Under the pieces are notes generated by a model. The model was not told the DNA's origin, did not search any database, and saw nothing but the letters and a program-made list of their open reading frames with translations. A stretch of 5,098 nt of DNA from contig JABMNB010000022.1 of the NCBI GenBank assembly GCA_013205335.1, positions 1-5,098 of the forward strand. The letters run 5' to 3'. Shown in pieces: positions 1-5,098 of the stretch; the first letter of the stretch is position 1, and each line of letters begins with the position of its first letter. Position numbers and translations under genes: made by a program. This stretch comes from Rhodospirillales bacterium. Its GTDB lineage: Bacteria; Pseudomonadota; Alphaproteobacteria; Reyranellales; Reyranellaceae.

Positions 1-1
1 C

Positions 2-34
2 TCGAGGGGCGCTCCGGTCGAGACGACGGAGTAA
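2..34 (+). CDS. possible C-terminal end of an off-window plus-strand gene
   Basis: Reading from base 2, ten sense codons (ending R-G-A-P-V-E-T-T-E) precede a TAA at 32-34. Nine of the ten codons end in G or C, as expected for a gene in this genome, and the DNA becomes AT-rich directly after the stop, as a spacer would. If real, this gene converges on the minus-strand genes to its right. Ten codons are far too few to identify a family, and an open run this short can easily arise by chance. No function is proposed. Confidence 0.2.
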   Translation, partial: SRGAPVETTE

Positions 35-44
35 TTCTATTCCG
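27..44 (+). other. small hairpin in the left spacer
   Basis: CGGAGTA at 27-33 can pair with TATTCCG at 38-44 around the four-base loop ATTC. This gives a 7-bp stem with one G-U pair as plus-strand RNA; the minus-strand RNA has an A-C mismatch at that position. It covers the possible plus-strand stop at 32-34. No run of T follows on either strand, so it is not a standard intrinsic terminator. It could protect or end transcripts, or be chance. Confidence 0.2.
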
Positions 45-57
45 CCATTATCTACCT

Positions 58-213
58 TCAACCCGCGAGGCCGAACAGCTCCGTCTCCTCGCGCTCGCAG
101 TGGCGGCCGAGCGACACCAGGCGATCGTGGCTCGCGGTCGTCCCCTCGGCGGCCGCCAGTGCCGCAGAAACATGCAATTGAACGAGCCAGCCTGCGAGGT
201 CGATCGACGTCAC
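58..213 (-). CDS. possible 51-residue hypothetical protein at the operon's end
   Basis: On the minus strand a GTG at 213-211 opens a 51-codon frame ending in TGA at 60-58. It starts only 4 nt after the stop of the deacetylase gene, the same tight spacing seen between the upstream genes. By hand count the G+C at codon positions 1, 2 and 3 is about 75, 51 and 82 percent, the order expected for real genes in high-GC DNA. The product would begin M-T-S-I-D-L-A-G-W-L-V and end E-L-F-G-L-A-G. It has a hydrophobic and alanine-rich N-terminal half and a charged, soluble C-terminal half, with no signal peptide or known motif. The ribosome site is weak: GAGG lies only 2 nt before the GTG, so translation may depend on coupling. 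The exact antisense frame is also open (G+C 82, 51 and 75 percent), which keeps confidence moderate. I do not recognise a family. Confidence 0.42.
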   Translation of the reverse strand: MTSIDLAGWLVQLHVSAALAAAEGTTASHDRLVSLGRHCEREETELFGLAG

Positions 214-217
214 GGCC

Positions 218-1132
218 TCACTTCGGTGGCGGCGTCATCGTCCCCTTGGGCAGCGCCGCGCAATGATCGTAGATGTCGCTGGGCCGCGTGAACCAGACCT
301 TGTCCTTCTGCGGATGGTTCACGATGTGCTGCAGCGCCTCGCGCAGCAGGCGCAGCCGGTAGGGCTGGCCCACGATCATCGTATGAAGCGCAATGCCGCA
401 GACCAGCGGCTGCTTCGCCGACTGGCGCAGCAGCTCCTCGAACTGGCCGATGATGAAGTCACGGAACTGCTCGGGCGTGTGGTGGCGCACCAGCACCTGC
501 GGGCTGTCGTTGATTTCGATCGGATAGGGCACGCTCATCAGCGGGCCCGAGCGCGTCTTCATACAGATAGGCTGGTCGTCGTTGGGCCAGTCCATCAGGA
601 AGTCGTAGCCCGTCTCCTTGAGGAGATCGGGCGTGACGCGGGTCGAGGCCATCCACGGCGCCATCCAGCCGCGCGGCCGCTTGCCCGAAGCCTTCTCAAT
701 CGAGTCGCTGATCTCCTGGAGGAAGCGCTTCTCGTCGGCTTCCCACATGCCGCCGTGACGCTCGGCATTGGTGCGACCGTGGCCGACAAACTCGTCGCCG
801 CGTGCCTTCAGCGCGTCGACGATCTGCGGCGCATAGTCGAACACCGTGGTGTTGATCAGATGCGAGGCCGGCAGATTGAGTTCGTCGAACAGCTCCAGGC
901 AGCGCCACACGCCCACCCGGTTGCCGTAGTCGCGCCACGCGAAGGTGCGCGGATCGGGGGGCGGGTTGGCGACGGTGAGGAGATGCCCCTCGCCCGCCCC
1001 GAAGGCGAAATGCTCGATGTTGAGACCGAGATAGACCGCCAGCCGCTTGCCTTCGGGCCACGAATAGTCCTTGCGCTCCGTGATCGGCGAATAGGGATAG
1101 CGGTCGTGGTACGGCAGCTTGATCGTATGCAT
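218..1132 (-). CDS. polysaccharide deacetylase family protein (PuuE/allantoinase-like)
   Basis: A 304-residue cytosolic-looking protein without signal peptide. It belongs to the NodB-fold carbohydrate-esterase-4-like group that includes the allantoinase PuuE; members hydrolyse amide (C-N) bonds in acetylated sugars or small amides. Visible landmarks are L-N-I-E-H-F at residues 37-42 after the first strand, W-R-D-Y-G-N-R-V-G-V-W-R at 66-77, G-H-G-R-T-N at 117-122, G-W-M-A-P-W at 155-160, D-W-P-N-D-D-Q-P at 181-188, V-P-Y-P-I-E-I-N-D at 201-209, and the late histidine in A-L-H-T at 248-251 followed by G-Q-P-Y-R-L. The classical NodB Asp-Asp pair is replaced by Asn38/Glu40, and the second His of the H-x-x-x-H pair is Asn122. 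This fits the PuuE-like branch rather than peptidoglycan or chitin deacetylases. No uricase or other purine-breakdown gene is nearby, so allantoinase activity is not supported and the substrate is unknown. The ATG at 1132-1130 lies 2 nt after the PhyH stop and has a good ribosome site. Confidence 0.9.
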   Translation of the reverse strand: MHTIKLPYHDRYPYSPITERKDYSWPEGKRLAVYLGLNIEHFAFGAGEGHLLTVANPPPDPRTFAWRDYGNRVGVWRCLELFDELNLPASHLINTTVFDYAPQIVDALKARGDEFVGHGRTNAERHGGMWEADEKRFLQEISDSIEKASGKRPRGWMAPWMASTRVTPDLLKETGYDFLMDWPNDDQPICMKTRSGPLMSVPYPIEINDSPQVLVRHHTPEQFRDFIIGQFEELLRQSAKQPLVCGIALHTMIVGQPYRLRLLREALQHIVNHPQKDKVWFTRPSDIYDHCAALPKGTMTPPPK

Positions 1133-1134
1133 TT

Positions 1135-1977
1135 CTACCTCTTGACGATCGCAGCCTTGTTGTCGGTCTGCTCGATATTCATTCGCCGGAACCTGTCGAC
1201 CGCCTCGGCATGGAAGGCGCGTTCCTCAGGCCCCGCTTCCTGCAGCGGCCGGCGCTCGTCGTCGAAGTGGCCGTATCTGTCCTCGCCGCGCACCAGCATG
1301 GCGCTGACGCGCGACGGCGAGGTGCAGTGCGCCGAGGTCGGGACGTAGCTGATGCCTAGACCGATGCGCCGGTCGTGCGAGCGGTTGGGCCGCGAATTAT
1401 GCACGAGGTGGGTGTGGTGCAGCGAGAACTGGCCGGCCTTAACCGGCATGAAAGCCGTCCGGCTGCGGTCGACGTCCGCCGCAAGCTGCTGGCCGCGCGA
1501 CAGCAGATTCTCGGGATCCTGCATCTCCGCATGCGGAAGCTGGCCTAGCTTGTGCGACCCGGGCACGACCTCCATGCAGCCCGCCTCGACCGGCGCGTCG
1601 GTCAGCGCCACCCAGGCGGTGACGTGGCAGGCCGGTTCCAGCGCGAAGTAAGTGGCGTCCTGGTGCCAACTCACATAGGCGCCCGAGCCTGCGTCCTTGG
1701 GCCAGACGCTGAGATGGAACAGCCGGATGTCCGGGCCGATCAGATCCTCGACTGCGTCGAGCACCTCGGGCGAATGGACGATCTCGTCGACCCAGGGAAA
1801 CAGCAGGTGCGGCTTGAAATTGTGGCCGCGCGTCAGCTTCTGGCCCTGGGCGCGTTCGAAGGCCTCGAGCCGGTCGCGCCAGGCCCGTGTGCGCTCGGTC
1901 GAGAAGGCATCTACCGGACAGACATAGCCGTCGCGCGCATAGCCTTCGAGCTGCGCCGGTGTGAGCTTCCTGGTCAT
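1135..1977 (-). CDS. phytanoyl-CoA dioxygenase (PhyH) family Fe(II)/2-oxoglutarate oxygenase
   Basis: A 280-residue soluble enzyme of the PhyH family, non-heme iron enzymes that hydroxylate small molecules using oxygen and 2-oxoglutarate. The double-stranded beta-helix core shows W-H-Q-D at residues 104-107, giving iron ligands His105 and Asp107. The distal ligand is probably His193 in L-V-H-N-S, and Arg204, eleven residues later as in human PhyH, probably binds the 2-oxoglutarate carboxylate. A-W-V-A-L-T at 121-126 and V-V-P-G-S-H at 137-142 are typical of the family. The sequence resembles the bacterial branch that includes SyrB2-like halogenases, but those have Ala or Gly in place of Asp107, so hydroxylation is expected here. 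The start M-T-R-K-L-T-P at 1977 was chosen because the frame stays open to 2505 only as a shadow of the SDR gene. The start lies 2 nt after the SDR stop with no clear Shine-Dalgarno site, implying termination-reinitiation. Bacterial members rarely act on phytanoyl-CoA, so the substrate is unknown. Confidence 0.93.
   Translation of the reverse strand: MTRKLTPAQLEGYARDGYVCPVDAFSTERTRAWRDRLEAFERAQGQKLTRGHNFKPHLLFPWVDEIVHSPEVLDAVEDLIGPDIRLFHLSVWPKDAGSGAYVSWHQDATYFALEPACHVTAWVALTDAPVEAGCMEVVPGSHKLGQLPHAEMQDPENLLSRGQQLAADVDRSRTAFMPVKAGQFSLHHTHLVHNSRPNRSHDRRIGLGISYVPTSAHCTSPSRVSAMLVRGEDRYGHFDDERRPLQEAGPEERAFHAEAVDRFRRMNIEQTDNKAAIVKR
1138..1143 (-). promoter_or_regulatory. Shine-Dalgarno site for the deacetylase gene
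   Basis: The minus strand reads AAGAGG at 1143-1138, five bases before the ATG at 1132. It lies inside the last two codons of the PhyH gene (Lys-Arg). It is the clearest ribosome-binding site in the window and fixes the deacetylase start. It also suggests the deacetylase can be translated on its own as well as by coupling. Confidence 0.65.
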
Positions 1978-1979
1978 GG

Positions 1980-2741
1980 TCAGTGTGCCGTCCAGCCGCC
2001 GTCGACGAACAGCAGCGATCCCGTGGTGAAGGAGGAATCGGAAGAGGCGAGGAAGAGAGCCGCCTTGGCCACCTCTTCCGGCTGGCCGATGCGGCCCATC
2101 GGATGGCGGGTTTTCCAGAAAGCGCGGGCCGCCTCGGGATCGGGCTGGCGCTTCAGCGAACGCGCCGGCATCGGCGTGTCGATGACGCCTGGCATCAAGG
2201 CATTGACGCGGATGCCCTGCCGCGCGTGATCGACGGCGACGGTCTTGGTGAAGGACACGATTGCGCCCTTCGAAGCAATGTAGGCCACGTTGGTGCCGAG
2301 GCTCGACTGCGCGAGTTGCGAGCCCAGGGTGACGATGGCGCCGGACTTCGCCGCGATCATCGGCTGGATGGCGTGATGGACCCACAGAAAGGTGCCCTTC
2401 ACGTTGATCGCGAAGGTGCGGTCCCAGGTTGCCTCGTCGACCTTGTCGACGGTGCCGCCGAACGAAGCGCCGGCCGCCGTGACCAATACGTCGACGCGGC
2501 CCCATTTCTGAAGGACCTGCGCCACCCCGGCGCGGGCCTGCGCGTCGCTGCTGACATCGGCGGGAAGGGTGATCGTCTCGCCCCCCATGCCGGCGATCTC
2601 GGCGGCGACCCGGGCGAGCCCGGTCTCGTCGAGATCGACCAGCGCGACCTTCGCGCCTTCGGTTGCGAACAGCCGGGCGGTCGCGGCGCCGATGCCGGAT
2701 GCCGCGCCCGTGACGATGGCCACCTGATCCTTGAGCTTCAT
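1980..2741 (-). CDS. SDR family NAD(P)-dependent oxidoreductase
   Basis: A 253-residue classical short-chain dehydrogenase/reductase of normal length that interconverts an alcohol and a ketone. The Rossmann glycine motif T-G-A-A-S-G-I-G is at residues 11-18. Asp36 at the end of the second strand favours NAD(H) over NADP(H). Asp62-Val63 is the adenine-contacting pair. The catalytic tetrad is Asn113, Ser141, Tyr154 and Lys158 (Y-I-A-S-K). P-G-V-I-D-T at 184-189 is the cofactor loop and F-V-D-G-G-W near the C-terminus is typical. The usual N-N-A-G after the fourth strand reads T-A-A-G (88-91), a common variant. The start M-K-L-K-D-Q matches the usual SDR N-terminus; an in-frame ATG at 2768 would add nine unlikely residues. 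No Shine-Dalgarno site is obvious and a GC hairpin abuts the ATG. It begins 41 nt after the TerC stop and is followed at 2 nt by the PhyH gene, so it may oxidise the hydroxylated product of that oxygenase. That role is inferred. Confidence 0.95.
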   Translation of the reverse strand: MKLKDQVAIVTGAASGIGAATARLFATEGAKVALVDLDETGLARVAAEIAGMGGETITLPADVSSDAQARAGVAQVLQKWGRVDVLVTAAGASFGGTVDKVDEATWDRTFAINVKGTFLWVHHAIQPMIAAKSGAIVTLGSQLAQSSLGTNVAYIASKGAIVSFTKTVAVDHARQGIRVNALMPGVIDTPMPARSLKRQPDPEAARAFWKTRHPMGRIGQPEEVAKAALFLASSDSSFTTGSLLFVDGGWTAH

Positions 2742-2761
2742 GGCGGGAAGCTTAGCCCGCC
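2742..2761 (-). repeat. GC inverted repeat directly before the SDR start codon
   Basis: GGCGGG and CCCGCC form a perfect 6-bp inverted repeat around an 8-base centre containing AAGCTT. On the minus strand the stem ends exactly at the SDR ATG, where a ribosome site would normally be. No T-run follows, so it is not an intrinsic terminator for the TerC gene. It could dampen translation initiation of the SDR gene or be chance in GC-rich DNA. Confidence 0.35.
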
Positions 2762-2773
2762 GTGGCATCTCTT

Positions 2774-2789
2774 GTCAGCGCGTCAGCGC
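2774..2789. repeat. tandem 8-bp duplication over the TerC stop codon
   Basis: GTCAGCGC occurs twice in perfect tandem at 2774-2781 and 2782-2789. The TerC stop (TGA on the minus strand, 2785-2783) lies in the right copy, and a second TGA lies in the left copy one unit downstream in another frame. It looks like replication slippage; no function is evident. Confidence 0.6.
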
Positions 2790-3553
2790 GGTCGCTTGCG
2801 CAACGGACGTTTGCTCTGGGCGCGACGCGCCAGCATGTTCAGTCCCTCTACCAGCCCGGAGAACGCCATCGCGGCGTAGATGTAGCCCTTGGGCACGTGC
2901 ACGCCCATGCCATCGGCGATCAGGGTCATGCCGATCATCAACAAAAACCCGAGCGCCAGCATGACGATGGTCGGGTTGTTGCCGATGAACCGCGCCAACC
3001 CGTCCGCTGCAGCGAGCATGAGGGCGACCGCCACGACCACGGCGATCACCATGATCGGGATGTGGTCGGTCATGCCGACGGCGGTGATGATGCTGTCGAG
3101 CGAGAAGACGAGGTCGAGGATCAGGATCTGGCCGATCACGCCCATGACCGTGACGCCCGCGGCGGTGCCGACCGACAGTTCCTTGTCTTCATGATCTGCC
3201 GCGACATGCTCGCGGATCTCGCTGGTCGCCTTGTAGATCAGGAACAGGCCACCGCCGATCAGGATGAGATCGCGCCAGGAAAACCCATGCCCAAATAGTG
3301 AAAAGATTGGCGTCGTGAGCTGCACGATGAAGGCAACACCGCCCAGCAGGGCAAGCCGCAGGAAGACCGCGAGCCCGATGCCGATGCGCCGGGCGCCGGA
3401 CCGCTTCTCTTCCGGCAGCTTGTTGGTCAGGATCGAGATGAAGATCAGGTTGTCGATGCCCAGCACGACTTCCATGACGATCAGGGTCGCGAGCGCGGCC
3501 CAAGCTTGCGGGTCGCGGGCGAGAATGAGCAGTTCTTCCATGGACTCCAACAT
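2783..3553 (-). CDS. TerC family integral membrane protein
   Basis: A 256-residue protein with about seven hydrophobic segments, the full length of a compact TerC-family protein. Family signatures are M-E-V-V-L-G-I-D-N at residues 27-35, L-D-L-V-F-S-L-D-S at 146-154, G-N-N-P at 191-194, [12 protein letters not shown] at 221-232 and V-E-G-L-N at 235-239. The acidic residues Glu28, Asp34, Asp147 and Asp153 lie within membrane segments and probably line a cation site. TerC/Alx relatives take part in manganese export or in supplying metal to exported proteins. The tellurite-resistance name is historical, and no other ter genes are here. The tail is very basic (A-R-R-A-Q-S-K-R-P), probably cytoplasmic. 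The start is uncertain: ATG at 3553 has no good ribosome site, while ATG at 3541 has GGAG three bases upstream and would drop four residues. The gene is divergent from the MFS transporter and 41 nt before the SDR gene, so it may be the first gene of the operon or a separate unit. Confidence 0.94.
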   Translation of the reverse strand: MLESMEELLILARDPQAWAALATLIVMEVVLGIDNLIFISILTNKLPEEKRSGARRIGIGLAVFLRLALLGGVAFIVQLTTPIFSLFGHGFSWRDLILIGGGLFLIYKATSEIREHVAADHEDKELSVGTAAGVTVMGVIGQILILDLVFSLDSIITAVGMTDHIPIMVIAVVVAVALMLAAADGLARFIGNNPTIVMLALGFLLMIGMTLIADGMGVHVPKGYIYAAMAFSGLVEGLNMLARRAQSKRPLRKRPR

Positions 3554-3619
3554 AGGTCATTGCTGGGTCCCGCCAAGAGACCTTTATTTTACACAGCCGA
3601 GCCGCTAAGCCCGCTGCCG
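3554..3619. promoter_or_regulatory. divergent promoter region between the TerC and MFS genes
   Basis: These 66 bases must carry the start signals for both divergent genes. The only AT-rich stretch is at about 3583-3592. It reads TATTTT on the plus strand (3585-3590) and TAAAAT on the minus strand (3586-3591), both passable -10 boxes on almost the same bases. A weak TTGCTG lies 19 bases upstream of the plus-strand box; no -35 was found for the minus strand. No operator palindrome was found. A manganese riboswitch of the yybP-ykoY class, which precedes some TerC genes, does not appear to fit in so short a leader. Confidence 0.4.
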
Positions 3620-4846
3620 ATGCCTTCCCCTGCCGCCCCGCCGCGGCCCTCCTCCGATACCGCGCCCACGATCGCCATCGTGCTCCTGTCGGTCGCCGCC
3701 TTCGCGTCGGCCGCCAACATGCGCGTGATCGACCCGCTGCTGGTGCAGCTCTCCGTCGCCTTCGGCGTGACGGTGGGCGCGGCCTCGATCGCGGCCACCG
3801 CTTTCCTGTTTGCCAACGGCGTCTTCGTGCTTGTGCACGGCCCGTTCGGCGACCGCTACGGCAAGATGCCGGTGGTCGCCATCGCCTGCATCGGCGCCGC
3901 CCTGTGTTGCATGCTGAGCGCAATTTCCGCTTCGCTGGGCATGCTCACCCTGGCACGGTTCCTGACGGGAGTGACCGGCTCCGCGATCATCCCGCTCGCC
4001 ATCGCCTGGGTCGGCGACAATGTGAGTTACGAGAAGCGGCAGGCGACCCTGGCCCGCTTTCTCACCGGCCAGACGCTGGGTTTGATGACCGGATCGGCGC
4101 TGGGCGGCGCCATCGGCGACTGGCTGGGCTGGCGCTCCGTCTTCTGGGTCCTGGCCGCGATCTACATTCTGGCCGGCGGCGCGCTGTTCGCCGTCATGCG
4201 CGCCCGGCCCGACATCGCCCGTCCTGGCGAACGGGCAGCAGGCTCGATGATCGGCCAGATGGTCCGCGTCCTCAAACGGCCTTGGGCGATGACGGTCATC
4301 CTGGTCGTCGCGCTCGAGGGCGGCGTCTTTTGGGGGGCCTTCACCTTCGTCGGCGCCGACCTGCATCAGCGCTTCGGCCTGGGCTTTGCCGCCATCGGCC
4401 TCGCGGTTGCCGCCTTCGGCGCCGGCGGCTTTCTCTATGTCATGGTGGCGCATCATCTCGTGCGCATCCTGGGCGAGCGCGGCCTCTGCACCTGGGGCGG
4501 AACGGGTCTCGGCATCGCCTTCGCGGCCATGGCGCTGGCGCCGACCGCCGAGGTCGAGTTCGCCGCCATCGTCCTGTCGGGCGTGTCGTTCTACATGTTC
4601 CACAACACGCTGCAGACCAACGGCACACAGATGGCGCCGGAAGCCCGCGGCGCCGGCATGGCGTTGTTCGCCCTCTGCCTGTTCCTGGGCCAGGCGATCG
4701 GCGTGCCCATCGCCGCGCCGATCGTCGATCGCTGGGGCGCGCCGCCCGTCTTCTGGGCAGCCGCCATCGTACTGCCGCTGCTGGCCTTCTGGTTCTCTGC
4801 CGCGATCGGCCGGCGTGCTCAGTTCACGGGCGAAACGCGGAACTGA
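3620..4846 (+). CDS. MFS transporter
   Basis: A 408-residue inner-membrane transporter of the major facilitator superfamily, drug:proton-antiporter-like (DHA1/AraJ-like), with about twelve hydrophobic segments and the usual length. Motif A, G-P-F-G-D-R-Y-G-K, is at residues 74-82 between helices 2 and 3. Arg113 in L-A-R-F-L-T-G is the helix-4 motif B arginine. G-L-M-T-G-S-A-L-G-G at 154-163 resembles the antiporter motif C in helix 5. Glu233 in helix 7 (A-L-E-G-G) is a buried charge that could take part in proton coupling or substrate binding. The central basic loop is around 194-222. The start at 3620 was chosen because the proline/serine-rich tail M-P-S-P-A-A-P-P fits a cytoplasmic N-terminus; the frame is open further left only through the antisense of the TerC start. 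No Shine-Dalgarno site is visible, so the leader is short or the mRNA nearly leaderless. It may export or import a compound handled by the divergent operon, but the substrate is unknown. The last 28 bases overlap the convergent aldo/keto reductase gene. Confidence 0.94.
   Translation: MPSPAAPPRPSSDTAPTIAIVLLSVAAFASAANMRVIDPLLVQLSVAFGVTVGAASIAATAFLFANGVFVLVHGPFGDRYGKMPVVAIACIGAALCCMLSAISASLGMLTLARFLTGVTGSAIIPLAIAWVGDNVSYEKRQATLARFLTGQTLGLMTGSALGGAIGDWLGWRSVFWVLAAIYILAGGALFAVMRARPDIARPGERAAGSMIGQMVRVLKRPWAMTVILVVALEGGVFWGAFTFVGADLHQRFGLGFAAIGLAVAAFGAGGFLYVMVAHHLVRILGERGLCTWGGTGLGIAFAAMALAPTAEVEFAAIVLSGVSFYMFHNTLQTNGTQMAPEARGAGMALFALCLFLGQAIGVPIAAPIVDRWGAPPVFWAAAIVLPLLAFWFSAAIGRRAQFTGETRN
4819..4846. 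repeat. inverted repeat spanning the convergent gene overlap
   Basis: TCAGTTC at 4819-4825 and GAACTGA at 4840-4846 are perfect reverse complements. Their outer three bases are the stop codons of the two converging genes, so each gene ends GAAC-TGA and each protein ends in Asn. Inside, GCG-AAA-CGC can form a second short stem. No T-run follows on either strand, so this is not a typical intrinsic terminator. It could still be a shared bidirectional 3'-end hairpin that stops or protects both transcripts. Confidence 0.5.
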
Positions 4847-5098
4847 TACGGCGCCTCGAGCAGCTTCGACTCCTCGGCCGTCAGCAAGACCTCGGTCGAC
4901 TTCGCGGCCGAGGTCAGCTGGTCGAGATCGGTGGCACCGATGATCGGCGACCCCATGTAGGGCTTGTGCAGCAGCCAGGCGAGGGCCGCCTGGGCCGGGG
5001 TGCAGCCCTTTTCCCTGGCGATCGTCTTCAGCCGATCCACGATTTCCCAGTCACACGTCCGATAGGTGCCGTCCTTGACGACCGTATCGTTCTTCGCC
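4819..5098 (-). CDS. aldo/keto reductase, C-terminal part (runs off the right edge)
   Basis: Ninety-two residues of the C-terminal end are visible, ending at TGA 4821-4819. The gene continues beyond 5098, and the GTG at 5040 is an internal valine, not the start. Aldo/keto reductases are soluble NADPH-dependent TIM-barrel enzymes that reduce aldehydes and ketones. The segment shows the usual end of the barrel: a helix I-V-D-R-L-K-T-I-A-R-E-K-G, then T-P-A-Q-A-A-L-A-W-L-L, then the cofactor-binding S-P-I-I-G-A-T at visible residues 50-56 followed by D-L-D-Q-L, and a final helix L-T-A-E-E-S-K-L-L-E. The catalytic Asp, Tyr, Lys and His lie in the missing N-terminal part, so activity cannot be judged. 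It converges on the MFS gene with a 28-bp overlap and belongs to a different transcript from the SDR operon. Confidence 0.92.
   Translation of the reverse strand, partial: AKNDTVVKDGTYRTCDWEIVDRLKTIAREKGCTPAQAALAWLLHKPYMGSPIIGATDLDQLTSAAKSTEVLLTAEESKLLEAPYQFRVSPVN

Noticed and set aside
100..291. Plus-strand 63-codon frame at the left end
   Set aside because: It is the exact antisense of the minus-strand small ORF and of the deacetylase 3' end; its latter half is W/R/A-rich shadow sequence.
218..1132. Allantoinase PuuE as a firm assignment within purine breakdown
   Set aside because: Only family-level similarity is visible, and no uricase, OHCU decarboxylase or ureide gene is in the window.
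263..1348. Long plus-strand open frame opposite the deacetylase gene
   Set aside because: Antisense shadow caused by high-GC codon bias; its composition is unlike a folded protein and the opposite strand has a clear family match.
1978..2505. A frame joining the PhyH gene to 176 extra upstream residues
   Set aside because: The extension is arginine-rich and lies out of frame within the strongly supported SDR gene. PhyH proteins begin near the M-T-R-K-L-T-P start.
2742..2761. Intrinsic terminator after the TerC gene
   Set aside because: The stem is followed directly by the SDR start codon, with no T-run.
1983..2879. Plus-strand frame of 298 residues opposite the SDR gene
   Set aside because: Antisense shadow; it overlaps the SDR gene and the TerC 3' end and shows no domain.
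2783..3553. Tellurite-resistance operon
   Set aside because: Only a lone TerC-family protein is present, with no TerA, B, D, E or Z; lone TerC proteins are usually linked to metal homeostasis.
3554..3619. Manganese riboswitch (yybP-ykoY) upstream of the TerC gene
   Set aside because: The minus-strand leader after the likely -10 box is only about 25 nt, too short for this riboswitch, and its conserved loops are not seen.
3605..4603. A 332-residue minus-strand frame opposite the MFS gene
   Set aside because: Highly charged, Gly/Asp/Arg/His-rich antisense shadow with no motif; the MFS gene on the plus strand accounts for the region.

Overview
The window is GC-rich DNA with the codon bias of a high-GC proteobacterium. 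The gene content (TerC-family membrane protein, PhyH dioxygenase, SDR, PuuE-like polysaccharide deacetylase) fits a soil or aquatic alphaproteobacterium best. That placement is an inference from composition and protein style; no rRNA or marker gene is present. There are no insertion sequences, CRISPR arrays, tRNAs or phage genes, and it reads as ordinary, tightly packed chromosome.

Layout. Positions 1-57 may hold the last codons of a plus-strand gene (stop at 32-34) and an AT-richer spacer with a small hairpin. From 3553 down to 58 everything runs on the minus strand, in transcription order: a TerC-family membrane protein (3553-2783), a 41-nt gap, an SDR oxidoreductase (2741-1980), a PhyH-type Fe(II)/2-oxoglutarate dioxygenase (1977-1135), a polysaccharide-deacetylase/PuuE-like hydrolase (1132-218) and a possible 51-residue unknown protein (213-58). 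The last four are separated by only 2, 2 and 4 nt, so they are very probably one translationally coupled operon. The TerC gene may share its transcript. A 66-bp divergent intergenic region (3554-3619) separates the TerC gene from a plus-strand MFS transporter (3620-4846). The transporter's 3' end overlaps, tail to tail by 28 bp, the 3' end of a minus-strand aldo/keto reductase that runs off the right edge.

How the genes may work together. An oxygenase, a dehydrogenase and a carbon-nitrogen (amide) hydrolase in one operon suggest stepwise breakdown or modification of a small molecule: hydroxylation, oxidation of the alcohol, hydrolysis. The substrate cannot be read from the sequence. The divergent MFS transporter could move the compound or be unrelated. 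The TerC protein is probably a metal-homeostasis protein whose link to the operon is only positional.

I do not see a clearly new multi-gene system. The most unusual items are the uncharacterised SDR-PhyH-deacetylase operon, the small ORF at its end, and the perfect 7-bp inverted repeat whose outer ends are the stop codons of the two convergent genes.
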